Part shown: positions 1 to 8,357 of the stretch, in pieces | Layout of the letters: each line of letters opens with the position of its first letter | Numbering within the stretch: position 1 is the stretch's first letter | NCBI GenBank assembly: GCA_051846895.1 | Contig: JBPYCQ010000011.1 | Location: 1 to 64,000, forward strand | Length of the DNA: 64,000 nucleotides | From: CALKAL01 sp051846895 | GTDB taxonomy: Bacteria > Bacillota > Bacilli > Bacillales > Alkalibacillaceae | Direction of reading: 5' to 3' | Notes under the pieces: model-generated | The model's database searches: none | Seen by the model: the letters and a program-made list of their open reading frames with translations, nothing else | Told to the model about the DNA's origin: nothing | Program-made: the position numbers and the translations under genes

Positions 1-1290
1 AAGTGTGCTTAATACTCCCTTTAATGTTTATTAATTGGTTACTTATGTAGTTGGTTGTCTGCATTCAAGACGAATACGTGTATTAAAATTATCTAGGTTT
101 GGACATCCAAAACTACGTCTTTTAATAGTTTTTATGAGGTTATTTGTTCCCTCAAGTGGCGCATTAGTTAGACGATATTTAAAATAATTTAATATCTCTT
201 GTTTCCATTGTAATAGCGTCTTAATAATCGTTTGTATTTGACCGGAACTATGAAATACATAATATTGACAATAGTCTTGAAATCTACTTTTAGCTAACTC
301 GAAATCTGTAATCTTGTATATGTCCCTAAAGTCTTGTAAGGCTTGATAAAGTTGTTTTAATTTTGGATTGGCTTCCAGCCAATCATTCAATATATTTGAT
401 TCTTCTTTATTTAGCTTTTCTGGCTGTGCCATCAGGAGACGTCTTTGAAAACGAATTTTTTTATGTTTGGTTGCGTAGTGCCAGTCAACTTTGCGAACGT
501 TCTCTAGAGCTCTAGTAAAAAATTGAATAACATGAAATTTATCAGCTACGATATCAGTATGAGGCCATACTTCTTGAACTGTTTTTGCCATACCTGGTGC
601 TAGGTCCGTTACAACTACCTTTGGAGCAGTAAATGGATATTGTTTAAGAGCTTCTTGAATCTTTTTACGACTTTTCCCAGGAGCCGTTAACCAAATATGT
701 CCTGAATCTGCATCCATTAAGGCAATACTGTAAGAATGCCCTTTTTTATGTGCAAATTCGTCCAAACAAATAGCGCTTGGCGCTTCAAACTCCTCTGGGC
801 TAGCTTGCACATTATCTGCATATTGATAAAACCAATAAGCTACCGTTGATTCAGGAACTTGCATCTCACGCGAAACTTGTGCAAAAGACTGTTTAATACA
901 TTTTCTAGCGATCATTTGTTTAAAATGGGTAGTTACTTTTCCACGGCATGGTATTTCTGGCCAATTAACTGTCCAAGTGATGCCACAGTCGTCACAACGT
1001 TGGCGATGAACGGGTACTTTAATATAAATAGTTAGCCCAGTAGACACCCATGCATGACGTAATACTCGATACGTTGTACGAGCGTGGTTAGTACTTTTTC
1101 CTAAACAAAGTGGACAGAGATAGCATTGTGAATATGGTTCAACACCTAATACCCATCCGTCAGTAACACGCTCACCTTCGCCGTTTAATTTTAAATTTGT
1201 TAAATGGAGGATATCTGTAGTAAACTGATTATACAAAGCAGATCTTCCTTTCTTTGTTATGGTGTGGTTACCTTAAACATTAAAGGAAGA
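1..1290 (-). mobile_element. ISL3-type insertion sequence, left end possibly cut by the window
   Basis: A single transposase gene (43-1236) fills this stretch. A 13-bp sequence at 18-30 recurs inverted at 1274-1286 and could belong to imperfect terminal repeats. I could not find a convincing 8-bp target duplication, and the left end is too close to the window edge to judge. The element lies beside the first 21-bp repeat array. Confidence 0.6.
43..1236 (-). CDS. ISL3 family transposase (DDE)
   Basis: This is a 397-residue transposase, full length for the ISL3 family. The N-terminal third has zinc-finger-like Cys pairs (CPLC near residue 41 and CDDC near 81). A helix-turn-helix-like stretch follows near residues 105-140. 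The catalytic acidic residues are visible in the motifs LDEFAHKKGHSYS, VVTDLAPGM and NAPLEGTNNLIK. The start is TTG at 1236, chosen because AAAGGAAG lies 8 bases upstream. No frameshift or internal stop is present, so the gene looks intact. The ribosome site and start lie in one arm of a long hairpin (1235-1299) that would limit translation of read-through transcripts. Confidence 0.9.
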   Translation of the reverse strand: MYNQFTTDILHLTNLKLNGEGERVTDGWVLGVEPYSQCYLCPLCLGKSTNHARTTYRVLRHAWVSTGLTIYIKVPVHRQRCDDCGITWTVNWPEIPCRGKVTTHFKQMIARKCIKQSFAQVSREMQVPESTVAYWFYQYADNVQASPEEFEAPSAICLDEFAHKKGHSYSIALMDADSGHIWLTAPGKSRKKIQEALKQYPFTAPKVVVTDLAPGMAKTVQEVWPHTDIVADKFHVIQFFTRALENVRKVDWHYATKHKKIRFQRRLLMAQPEKLNKEESNILNDWLEANPKLKQLYQALQDFRDIYKITDFELAKSRFQDYCQYYVFHSSGQIQTIIKTLLQWKQEILNYFKYRLTNAPLEGTNNLIKTIKRRSFGCPNLDNFNTRIRLECRQPTT

Positions 1291-1302
1291 ATCTGCTTTT
1301 TT
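1235..1302 (-). promoter_or_regulatory. Hairpin hiding the transposase ribosome site
   Basis: The arms at 1235-1251 and 1282-1299 are complementary over 17 bp with a one-base bulge. One arm contains the AAAGGAAG ribosome site and the TTG start of the transposase. A T-run at 1297-1302 makes the same structure resemble an intrinsic terminator when read on the + strand. In other insertion sequences such hairpins silence read-through transcripts. Confidence 0.6.
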
Positions 1303-1390
1303 CAATATCTGACACATTTCGTTGTGGAGAATCAGGAATATACAAATCTCACTAAGTTTTGTAAATGATTTGAGATCATTTACATGCATG

Positions 1391-1558
1391 TTTGGACAAT
1401 TGCAACCCTACTTTGAACAATCGCAACCTATGTTTGAACAATTACACACCAACTTTGAACAATCACAACCTATGTTTGGACAATTACGACCCTACTTTGA
1501 ACAATCACAACCTATGTTTGAACAATTACACCCCAACTTTGAACAATCGCACGCTAAT
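1391..1558 (+). repeat. 21-bp tandem array 1 (8 units, TTTGAACAAT family)
   Basis: Eight contiguous 21-bp units begin at 1391 and every 21 bases after that. Each opens with TTTGAACAAT (TTTGGACAAT in units 1 and 5) followed by 11 variable bases. Units 2, 4 and 6 resemble one another, as do 1 and 5, and 3 and 7. This gives an 84-bp higher-order period, which suggests growth by block duplication. The 363-bp gap 1237-1599 holds only this array, the transposase leader hairpin and a terminator. Frames through the array are open but lack ribosome sites, so I do not call a gene. Confidence 0.95.
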
Positions 1559-1566
1559 AGGAAATG

Positions 1567-1601
1567 CCCAAGAACGCGAAGCCATTCTTGGGGATTTTTT
1601 T
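1567..1601 (+). terminator. Intrinsic terminator after repeat array 1
   Basis: The stem CCCAAGAA / TTCTTGGG (1567-1574 and 1585-1592) is followed by a run of seven T. It reads on the + strand although no recognisable + strand gene lies upstream, only the repeat array. Confidence 0.7.
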
Positions 1602-2127
1602 AATAACATTGAAATGATTCGATTCTTCTTAGGTCAACGCCATAGTAGACCCATGTAAAACCGGTCCAACGATAACCAGATATGGAGCGTCTGCCTACAT
1701 AAACAGGGTAGAACCAAAATCTTTGACGATTATCTAACCATACATACGTATATCGATATAAACAACCTCTAATCGATCCTGGATCTACAGCTTTGACACC
1801 TACTTGCCCATCCTTTTGTGGTGTAAAATTTGGTGGTGGGGAACTTGGTGGTCCTGCTTGCCCTTGATCTGGTCCTCCGCCCGGAAAACTAGGGCCTCCC
1901 GGAAAACCTGGTTGCTGACCCGGCGGAAATCCTGGTTGTTGACCTGGTGGGAACCATGGTTGCTGGCTTGAAGGATAGCCTGGATAGCCATAACCTGGAT
2001 AACCAGGTGATTGGAAGCCTGGTAAACCTAATAACCCTCCCATAAAGGATAATGGGTCTTGCCAGTTCTGTCTTTCATCTAAATGATTATAGCCGTTCTC
2101 ATATGGATAACCATGTGGTGAATTCAC
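1600..2127 (-). CDS. Gly/Pro-rich hypothetical protein, spore-coat-like composition
   Basis: The 175-residue product has three parts. It has an N-terminal polar/aromatic region and a central low-complexity stretch of PGYPGY and QQPGFPPG-type repeats (about residues 45-100). It ends in a conserved-looking aromatic C-terminal domain of about 60 residues with RGCLYRYTYVWLD and RRSISGYRW. Such a layout is common among Bacillus coat and surface proteins, but I do not recognise the family. The start is GTG at 2127 because AAGGGAG lies 10 bases upstream; longer in-frame starts lack a ribosome site. It stands alone and diverges from the operon starting at 2312. Confidence 0.65.
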   Translation of the reverse strand: MNSPHGYPYENGYNHLDERQNWQDPLSFMGGLLGLPGFQSPGYPGYGYPGYPSSQQPWFPPGQQPGFPPGQQPGFPGGPSFPGGGPDQGQAGPPSSPPPNFTPQKDGQVGVKAVDPGSIRGCLYRYTYVWLDNRQRFWFYPVYVGRRSISGYRWTGFTWVYYGVDLRRIESFQCY

Positions 2128-2311
2128 GTTAAAGTGACTCCCTTCTATAAATAGTTTCATACCTATCATATGAATACCTAACTGTTCTGGGTGCCTGTCT
2201 AGAGAGCCCATGTGTGAACATAGTTAAAGAAAACACAGTTCATCTTTTTTCAGTTATGTGAGTATGATAATATGACTTTATAGGTAAAAATTGCCTAAGG
2301 GGGAACTCCAG

Positions 2312-3241
2312 TTGAAGGATCGTGTTTTTTGGTGGGGAATTGGAATTATAATTGTAAGTTTTATTATTAATTTTACATACTTTCAAATAAAGCAATTAGA
2401 TGAGCCCATTGTATTAGAGCATTATATTGAATTAACTTATAATGCCGATGATTTAAATATTAGACCAACATTTGAATTTTATTATTTAACAAACAAAGAT
2501 GATACAGAGGCAAGGTCAATTACTTTTGGCGACAATTACGCCTATACGCAGGATCAAGGTTTTCTATTTCATCAAACGAATTATATTCCACATATAAGCG
2601 AGTTTAGTCATTATTATTTGAAAAAAAATCTATTTGAAATAACTCCTCATAACATAAAAAATCACGACACCTACACGTTTGAAGATGGAGAAATATCTTT
2701 TTATAGACAAAAGGGAAACTATAATCTTTCATTAGATATCGGGGAAATTATTTTAAGGAACTATATTTACGATAAAGACAAGTATAATAAAATCAATCAG
2801 TATAGATCAGGTAGTGGTAATGGGTTAAATTCAAATTTCTTCCTCGTTAACGAAGCAGTCACCATTGAAAAAATTCACATGCCTTTTCCAGATGTGACTA
2901 AAGACATAGGATTGAAAATACATTTTGAGCATAAGTCTCAAAAAAACGAAAGCACGTACTTCAAAACTCGCGGATATAACAACATACTAAACAAACCATG
3001 GAAAGACATCCCCGGCGAGGAAGTGACAGAAGACCTATTCCCTATTAAATTAAACGAAGGGGATCATTTCCTGCTAGTTACCAATTTTGAAAACGTTCGT
3101 GATAAATATTTCTCATTTTTCATTCGTATTGAAGGTAAAGATAGTCACGGCGAACCATTTAAAGATTATGCCAATGTAAGCAGTTCACCTCATTTAAACA
3201 AAGATTCATTAAAACAGCTTATTTCCGGAGGTGAACAATAA
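2312..3241 (+). CDS. Membrane-anchored hypothetical protein
   Basis: The 309-residue protein has one N-terminal membrane helix (about residues 4-24, WWGIGIIIVSFIINF). A large polar extracytoplasmic domain follows, rich in Tyr, Asn and Asp and probably beta-stranded. The start is TTG at 2312, with AAGGGGGA seven bases upstream; the in-frame TTG at 2291 has no ribosome site. The stop overlaps the ATG of the next gene (TAATG at 3238-3242), so the two are translationally coupled. I do not recognise the family. The strict pairing with the following polytopic protein suggests a two-component membrane assembly (inference). Confidence 0.75.
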   Translation: MKDRVFWWGIGIIIVSFIINFTYFQIKQLDEPIVLEHYIELTYNADDLNIRPTFEFYYLTNKDDTEARSITFGDNYAYTQDQGFLFHQTNYIPHISEFSHYYLKKNLFEITPHNIKNHDTYTFEDGEISFYRQKGNYNLSLDIGEIILRNYIYDKDKYNKINQYRSGSGNGLNSNFFLVNEAVTIEKIHMPFPDVTKDIGLKIHFEHKSQKNESTYFKTRGYNNILNKPWKDIPGEEVTEDLFPIKLNEGDHFLLVTNFENVRDKYFSFFIRIEGKDSHGEPFKDYANVSSSPHLNKDSLKQLISGGEQ

Positions 3242-3813
3242 TGAGAAGAGCTTGTATTTTAATTATTTGGGGAATTATTTTTACACGTGTCCATATTCGT
3301 CTTGATGTCATAGATGTTCTAGCAGATCCTATTGGTTATTTATTTATTTTTTATGGATTAGGGCATCTTATTCAACACCATCATTTAGTTGCTCGTGCAA
3401 GAAATATTGCTATCGTATTATGTATTGCTCATATTCCACATGTATTCATCCCATTCGAATCCTTACAAATTCACATAAGTAGTATGTGGATCTTTTACAA
3501 TTTTACGGTTCAGTTAGTAGATTTAATTTTGTTTTTCTATATATTTAAAATAATTATCGCCATTCTACAAGACTATAATGAAAATGAACTTGCAACTAGA
3601 GGCAACAAAATTTTTCTTTACTACATGTCGATCTTTTTGGCTACAAGTTTCTTTCAAGCGCTCGCACTTAATTTAACGAGCGATATTGTTTTAGGTGTCA
3701 CTATCTTTTTGATTATTATAGGCATAATAATACAATTAATTCTAATTGGTTATCTCATGAATATCCGTCATATTAAATTGGAACAAAGCAATAATAATGA
3801 AGGATTGACTTAG
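3241..3813 (+). CDS. Polytopic hypothetical membrane protein
   Basis: The 190-residue product has about five hydrophobic segments (residues ~5-20, 28-45, 55-72, 83-108, 128-180) and a short charged C-terminus. ATG at 3241 overlaps the stop of the previous gene, and GGAGGTG sits 8 bases upstream. There are no catalytic motifs that I can see. A GTG-started phosphatase gene follows 17 bases after its stop, so all four genes from 2312 to 5269 probably form one operon. Confidence 0.75.
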   Translation: MRRACILIIWGIIFTRVHIRLDVIDVLADPIGYLFIFYGLGHLIQHHHLVARARNIAIVLCIAHIPHVFIPFESLQIHISSMWIFYNFTVQLVDLILFFYIFKIIIAILQDYNENELATRGNKIFLYYMSIFLATSFFQALALNLTSDIVLGVTIFLIIIGIIIQLILIGYLMNIRHIKLEQSNNNEGLT

Positions 3814-3830
3814 TGAAAGGATGATATGGA

Positions 3831-4364
3831 GTGAACAAAGCTATTTTTCTTGATCGAGATGGAGTTATTAATGAAGTTAAATCTAAACGTGTTCATTTTG
3901 TGAATAAACCTGAGCAATTTTACTTTATTGACGGTGTTGCGGAAGCGATTAAATCCTTAAACGATGCTGGATATGATGTCTTCGTTGTCACCAATCAAGG
4001 CGGGGTTGGGCTTGGTTATATGACTGAAGAGATGCTTGAGAGTATTCATGACAAAATGGTTCGCGATTTAGAAGAACATGGAGCGATAATAAAAGATGTA
4101 AGAGCATGCATCCATAAGCCACACGATAACTGCCCTTGTCGAAAGCCAAAGCCTGGCATGCTTCATGATTTGATTGAGACGTACGACATTGATATAGAAA
4201 AAAGCTATATGATTGGCGATCGCGAACCGGATATTGAAGCAGGCGTTGCAGCAGGGGTGAAAAGCCTGATGGTCGTTGATGAACATCCTAAGGCATATAA
4301 ATGTTTTAAAGACTTAAAAGAAGCTGCGGAGTGGATTCTGGAATACGAGGAGAGAAATGAATGA
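3831..4364 (+). CDS. HAD-IIIA phosphatase, GmhB/histidinol-phosphatase-like
   Basis: This is a 177-residue cytoplasmic phosphatase of the HAD superfamily. Motif I is FLDRDGVIN (residues 6-14), motif II is VVTNQGG (about 52-58), motif III includes the Lys of CRKPKPGM, and motif IV is IGDREPDIEAG. A zinc-binding Cys/His cluster (CIHKPHDNCPCRKP) is the hallmark of the GmhB/HisB-N branch. That branch acts on heptose bisphosphates or histidinol phosphate; in Gram-positives without LPS the true substrate is often another sugar bisphosphate. The GTG start at 3831 has AAAGGA 9 bases upstream. It overlaps the next gene by ATGA. Confidence 0.88.
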   Translation: MNKAIFLDRDGVINEVKSKRVHFVNKPEQFYFIDGVAEAIKSLNDAGYDVFVVTNQGGVGLGYMTEEMLESIHDKMVRDLEEHGAIIKDVRACIHKPHDNCPCRKPKPGMLHDLIETYDIDIEKSYMIGDREPDIEAGVAAGVKSLMVVDEHPKAYKCFKDLKEAAEWILEYEERNE

Positions 4365-5269
4365 ATTTTATTGATTTACAAAATCGATTGTTTAAAGTGT
4401 TCGGAGAAAAAGATTATGATGCAGCAAAAGAAATTATCCAACAAGCTACTAAACTCTTCCCAGAACGCCTTGATAAAACATTGTTTTGGAAAGCTTGCTT
4501 GTATTCGACATTAAATGAATCAAATAAGGCCGTCGATGCTCTTAACGAAGGATTATCTAAAGGGTTTTGGTGGAATCCAGCTTTGCTTCTTAATGATCCA
4601 GATTTAAAACCAATTCATGATGTTGCTGAATTTAAAGAGGTTATTAAAAAATGTGAGGATATTTTTCATAACGTTAGTCATCAATCAAAAGCTGAGACAT
4701 TTATTTATGGGAATCATGAAGCCAAACGCGCTATTTTAATTCTACATTGGCGCGGTTCCAATGTTAAAGATTTTGCACCTAATTGGTTAGACTCTGAGTT
4801 AGAGAAGGAGAACTTTTTTATTTTTCCTCAATCATCACAAATATTCTCTTATAATTCTTATTGTTGGGATGATGAAACACTTGCCAGAAAAGAAATTGAG
4901 CAAGCATATTATCAATTAATTGATAAGTATAATGGTGATGACAAAATAATAGCAGGTGCTTCTCAAGGTGGTAAGCTCGCAATTGATCTATGTTTAGATG
5001 ACTCTTTTGCCATAACAAAATTTATTAGTGTTATCCCCGCAATTAAGAGCTTAGAAGAATATGAGAAACTCCTTAAGTCTAATACATTAAAAAATATTAG
5101 CGGACATATTATTACAGGTGACCAAGATTATTTTTACGATAAAACAGTTGAACTTAGTAAACTACTAATGGAACATGGTATCAAATGTGAACTGCATGTC
5201 ATTAAAGGATTAGGCCATCATTTCCCAGAAAATTTTATAAATCTGTTGAAACAAATATTAAATAAGTAA
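4361..5269 (+). CDS. Alpha/beta-hydrolase with N-terminal TPR-like helices
   Basis: The 302-residue product begins with about 90 residues of helical, TPR-like sequence (WKACLYSTLNESNKAVDALNEG). An alpha/beta-hydrolase fold follows, with nucleophile elbow GASQGG (Ser near residue 201), acid GDQDYF and terminal His in GLGHHFP. It probably hydrolyses an ester or thioester; the substrate cannot be read from the sequence. The start overlaps the preceding phosphatase stop (ATGA, 4361-4364) with GAGGAG upstream. Last gene of the 2312-5269 operon. Confidence 0.82.
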   Translation: MNFIDLQNRLFKVFGEKDYDAAKEIIQQATKLFPERLDKTLFWKACLYSTLNESNKAVDALNEGLSKGFWWNPALLLNDPDLKPIHDVAEFKEVIKKCEDIFHNVSHQSKAETFIYGNHEAKRAILILHWRGSNVKDFAPNWLDSELEKENFFIFPQSSQIFSYNSYCWDDETLARKEIEQAYYQLIDKYNGDDKIIAGASQGGKLAIDLCLDDSFAITKFISVIPAIKSLEEYEKLLKSNTLKNISGHIITGDQDYFYDKTVELSKLLMEHGIKCELHVIKGLGHHFPENFINLLKQILNK

Positions 5270-5324
5270 AGTGTTTGTATATGACTGAAATATTATCGTA
5301 AACACTACAAATTTGACAAAAATT

Positions 5325-5373
5325 AACCGGCACCCCATTACATCTACAATCAATTTTGCAATCGGTGCCGGTT
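5325..5373. terminator. Bidirectional hairpin between converging genes
   Basis: The arms AACCGGCACC (5325-5334) and GGTGCCGGTT (5364-5373) are perfectly complementary across a 29-base loop. Short T-rich stretches follow on each strand. It lies between the + strand hydrolase and the end of the argS operon on the - strand and probably ends both. Confidence 0.55.
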
Positions 5374-5381
5374 CGTTTTAA

Positions 5382-5624
5382 TTATTGTCTAAAAGTAAAC
5401 AGCCTCGAAACAACAAGCGACATCACATATTGGTATGGAACAGGAATTTTTTTAACGATTATTTCATTGACAGTTGAAAAAATGAGCCCGCCAATGAAAG
5501 TAATGGGAGTTGAGTACATTAGAAAAGGTATTAAGTATTCCCAATTACCCCACATCATTGCCATGCTTAAAGAAAAGATGATTCCTGATAATAGTGCCGC
5601 GATAATAATTTTAACTAGATACAC
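5382..5624 (-). CDS. Small hypothetical membrane protein
   Basis: The 80-residue product has two hydrophobic helices (about residues 5-27 and 34-52) and a basic C-terminus. The GTG start at 5624 follows a TGAGG ribosome site overlapping the end of the acetyltransferase gene, so it is the third gene of the argS transcript. Longer in-frame starts are excluded by a stop three codons upstream. I do not recognise a family. Confidence 0.6.
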   Translation of the reverse strand: MYLVKIIIAALLSGIIFSLSMAMMWGNWEYLIPFLMYSTPITFIGGLIFSTVNEIIVKKIPVPYQYVMSLVVSRLFTFRQ

Positions 5625-5638
5625 CTTTAATCACATCC

Positions 5639-6112
5639 TCATATGGTTAACCGAAACTCTCTTTCATTGGATGCTTGCGCTCGCTTTACTTCTTCAAACT
5701 TTAACTTTTTCAACATATTTATTGAACGGATATTTGTTTTGTTAGTAATTGCTGTAAAATGTGTGATGCCTAATTCATTTGATGCGTATTCGATCAATTT
5801 TAAAACAGAGCGTGTGCCAATCCCTCTTCCCCATAGCTGACTTTCTCCAATTGCTATTCCAATCTCAGCAGAATGGCTAGTTATCTCTGCTAAATCAGCG
5901 TAACCTACCATTCTGCCTTCCAGATCAATCGCTTGTCTTATGAAATGTGGTGAGTGATGATTGACACAGTTGACCCACCAATTATAAAGTTCCAATTCAT
6001 TTCTATTTAGCTCCCAATCATTCGCCAAGCAAAAGGTCTTATCCTTGCTCCACTCTTTGACATATTGAAAATCATCCATAGTTATTGGACGAATAATTAG
6101 TTGTTGTTTCAT
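5639..6112 (-). CDS. GNAT family N-acetyltransferase (RimJ/RimL type)
   Basis: The 157-residue protein transfers acetyl from acetyl-CoA to an amine or protein N-terminus. The acetyl-CoA-binding signature appears as GESQLWGRGIGTRSV (about residues 88-102). An IEYASNELGITHFTAITNKTNIRSINMLKKLKF block, typical of the RimJ/RimL/SpeG branch, comes after it. The ATG at 6112 has AGGTGA five bases upstream and lies 8 bases beyond the argS stop, so it is co-transcribed with argS. The acceptor substrate is unknown. Confidence 0.88.
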   Translation of the reverse strand: MKQQLIIRPITMDDFQYVKEWSKDKTFCLANDWELNRNELELYNWWVNCVNHHSPHFIRQAIDLEGRMVGYADLAEITSHSAEIGIAIGESQLWGRGIGTRSVLKLIEYASNELGITHFTAITNKTNIRSINMLKKLKFEEVKRAQASNEREFRLTI

Positions 6113-6120
6113 GTTTTCAC

Positions 6121-7812
6121 CTACATTTTTTCTGGAGCGCCTATTCCGAGAAGTCTCAATCCTTCTTCCAAAACGATTGTGACAGCTTTGACAAGAGCGA
6201 GTCGACTAATCTTTTCTGTATCTTCAGATAAGATTTTCACTTGTCCGTAATATTTATTAAATAACTGGGACAAGCTTAATAAATATTTCGCAATTTGAGA
6301 CGGCTCAAGCTGTTCAAAGCTTCTTTTAACCACTTGTGGGAACTGCATTAATTCTTTAACAACTTCCCAACTATACTCATCTGAGAGTCCATTGTTATCA
6401 GTCCTTACTGTAACATCAGCCTTTCTTAATATAGAACAAGCTCGGGCGTATGTGTATTGAACGTAAGGGCCTGTGCTTCCTTCAAATCTGAGCATGTCTT
6501 CTAATGAAAATTCGACATTGTTAAGTCTTTCATTTTTTAAATCGTGAAAAATGATCGCGCCAACTCCGACTTTTTGTGCAACTTCGGCCTTATTTTCAAG
6601 CTCAGGGTTTTTCTCTTCTATGTTTTTCTTAGCTAGTTCAATAGCCTCTTTAATAACTTCTTCTAAAAGGACGATTTTCCCTTTTCTTGTCGACATCTTT
6701 TTACCATCTTTCAAAATAAAGCCAAATGGTACATGAGTCATATTTTTCGCCCAATCGAAACCTAACTTTTGTAACACGAAGAAGAGCTGTTGGAAATGTA
6801 AGCTCTGTTCATGCCCAACGACGTATATTGCTTTTTTAAACTGATATTCTTTGTGACGATAAAGCGCAGCGGCTAAATCTCTTGTTGCATATAAGGTTGC
6901 GCCGTCTTTTTTCTTAATTAAGCTTGGTGGCAAGTCATATTCATCTAATTTAACAACCTCTGCCCCATCTGATTCTGTTAACAATTCTTTTTCTTCTAAA
7001 AGCTCAATCACGCCACCCATCTTATCGTTGTAGAACGCTTCGCCATTGAATGAATCGAACGTCACCCCGAGTAAGTCATATATTTTAGTAAATTCTTTTA
7101 ATGACTCATCTCTAAACCATTTCCAGAGCGAACGAGCCTCTTCATTGCCATCTTCAAGCTTTTTGAACCAGGCACGCGCTTCGTCCTCCAGCTTTGGGTC
7201 TTTTTCCGCTTCTTCGTGAAACTTTACATATAATTGCAGTAGCTCTTTAATTGGATTAGCTCTAACCTTTTTTTCATCCCCCCACATGTTGTAGGCGACA
7301 ATCAATTTCCCAAACTGTGTCCCCCAATCCCCAAGATGATTGATTTTTACCGCTTGATAGCCACATTTTTCTACGATTAAAGCAAGTGCATTCCCTATCA
7401 CCGTCGAGCGTAAATGTCCCATGGAAAAAGGCTTCGCGATATTTGGAGAGGACATGTCAAATACAATATTCTCTCCTTTACCAAAAGAATGACTCCCGTA
7501 ATTTGCTTGTTCAGTAAGAACGTTTTTCAAAACTTGCTGACTAACAGCAGCTTTATTTAGAAAGATATTCACATAAGGTCCTTCAGCGACAACTTTTTCA
7601 AAAAGAAAATGATCTAGCCTATCTGCGATTTCGGATGCGATTTGTTGTGGTGCTTTTTTAAAATGTTTCGCTAAAATAAAACACGGAAAAGCAAGATCTC
7701 CTTGCTCCTTATATTTTGGCTGTTCTACGAGTGAGCCGATTTGATCCAAGTCTATTAATTCATTTAATTGATCATATATTTCCTTTGCGAAAGTTTTTTT
7801 CAAATGATTCAT
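6121..7812 (-). CDS. argS: Arginyl-tRNA synthetase
   Basis: ArgS (563 residues) charges tRNA-Arg with arginine in the cytoplasm. It has an N-terminal tRNA-D-loop-binding domain (1-100) and a class I core. The HIGH-type motif is SSPNIAKPFSMGHLRST (about 122-138), the KMSK-type motif is KKMSTRKG, and a helical anticodon-binding domain follows. SMGH in place of HIGH matches my recollection of Lactobacillales-type ArgS, so this may be the T-box-regulated paralogue some bacilli carry next to a housekeeping copy (inference). The ATG at 7812 has an ideal TAGGAGG site. A CGC-specifying T-box leader and ten 21-bp repeats precede it. Confidence 0.97.
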   Translation of the reverse strand: MNHLKKTFAKEIYDQLNELIDLDQIGSLVEQPKYKEQGDLAFPCFILAKHFKKAPQQIASEIADRLDHFLFEKVVAEGPYVNIFLNKAAVSQQVLKNVLTEQANYGSHSFGKGENIVFDMSSPNIAKPFSMGHLRSTVIGNALALIVEKCGYQAVKINHLGDWGTQFGKLIVAYNMWGDEKKVRANPIKELLQLYVKFHEEAEKDPKLEDEARAWFKKLEDGNEEARSLWKWFRDESLKEFTKIYDLLGVTFDSFNGEAFYNDKMGGVIELLEEKELLTESDGAEVVKLDEYDLPPSLIKKKDGATLYATRDLAAALYRHKEYQFKKAIYVVGHEQSLHFQQLFFVLQKLGFDWAKNMTHVPFGFILKDGKKMSTRKGKIVLLEEVIKEAIELAKKNIEEKNPELENKAEVAQKVGVGAIIFHDLKNERLNNVEFSLEDMLRFEGSTGPYVQYTYARACSILRKADVTVRTDNNGLSDEYSWEVVKELMQFPQVVKRSFEQLEPSQIAKYLLSLSQLFNKYYGQVKILSEDTEKISRLALVKAVTIVLEEGLRLLGIGAPEKM

Positions 7813-7848
7813 CGTTTTTCCTCCTAAATTTTATAGATTCATTGCATG

Positions 7849-8058
7849 TTTGAACAATTGAAGTGCGCCTTTGGACAATTGCAGCACTACTTTGAACAAT
7901 TAGAGTGCATCTTTGAACAATCACAGCATAACTTTGAACAATTAGAGTGCATCTTTGAACAATTGCAACCCATGTTTGAACAATCAGAGTGCATCTTTGA
8001 ACAATTGCAACCCAAGTTTGAACAAACGCACCCCAACTTTGAACAATCATACAAAACG
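7849..8058 (+). repeat. 21-bp tandem array 2 (10 units) inside the argS leader
   Basis: Ten contiguous 21-bp units start at 7849. Nine carry the core TTTGAACAA, and unit 2 has TTTGGACAAT. The tails alternate loosely between GAGTGCATC-type and GCAACCCATG-type. The array occupies nearly all the space between the T-box terminator (8066-8102) and the argS ribosome site (about 7821), so it is transcribed in the antisense sense as part of the argS leader whenever the T-box antiterminates. Open frames on both strands are a by-product of the unit length. Confidence 0.95.
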
Positions 8059-8065
8059 GGTCGAT

Positions 8066-8316
8066 AAAAACAAAAAACTCGCCTCTTAAAATAAGAGACG
8101 AGATATTCGCGGTACCACTCTTTTTGTTCATTCATGCACAGACTCCACGAATGAACCAGCTTCATCACGATAACGGGTAATCCGACCAGCCCTACTTCAT
8201 TCAGGTGGCTCCTCTGAAGTGCGGTTCATTAAGATTGCTTCATTAGGCTCCCACCATCCCTAACTCGCTAAAAAGCTCATCTTAACTACTCTCTTCTTCA
8301 CTGGATTATTATATTG
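8066..8316 (-). promoter_or_regulatory. T-box leader sensing uncharged tRNA-Arg
   Basis: Read on the - strand, the conserved T-box sequence GTGGTACCGCG lies at about 8108-8118. It is followed by a terminator stem (8078-8087 with 8093-8102) and a T-rich run (8065-8077). The specifier loop reads GAAC-CGC-AC, placing the Arg codon CGC at 8221-8223. When tRNA-Arg is uncharged the antiterminator forms and argS is transcribed. The position and codon agree with the downstream gene. Confidence 0.93.
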
Positions 8317-8322
8317 CTAGAA

Positions 8323-8351
8323 ATTATATCTTATCTATTTCATTTATTCAA
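8323..8351 (-). promoter_or_regulatory. Sigma-A promoter of the T-box/argS transcript
   Basis: On the - strand TTGAAT (8346-8351) and TATAAT (8323-8328) are separated by 17 bases, just upstream of the T-box. It begins six bases after the stop of the Nudix gene. Confidence 0.8.
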
Positions 8352-8357
8352 CAAAAA

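Noticed and set aside
1322..1658. Open frames across repeat array 1 (FEQ-type heptad proteins)
   Set aside because: Several frames are open at once because the 21-bp unit has no stop; there is no ribosome site and amino-acid content only mirrors the repeat.
5356..5745. 129-residue + strand frame
   Set aside because: It lies antisense to the small membrane protein and acetyltransferase genes, starts inside a terminator hairpin and lacks a ribosome site.
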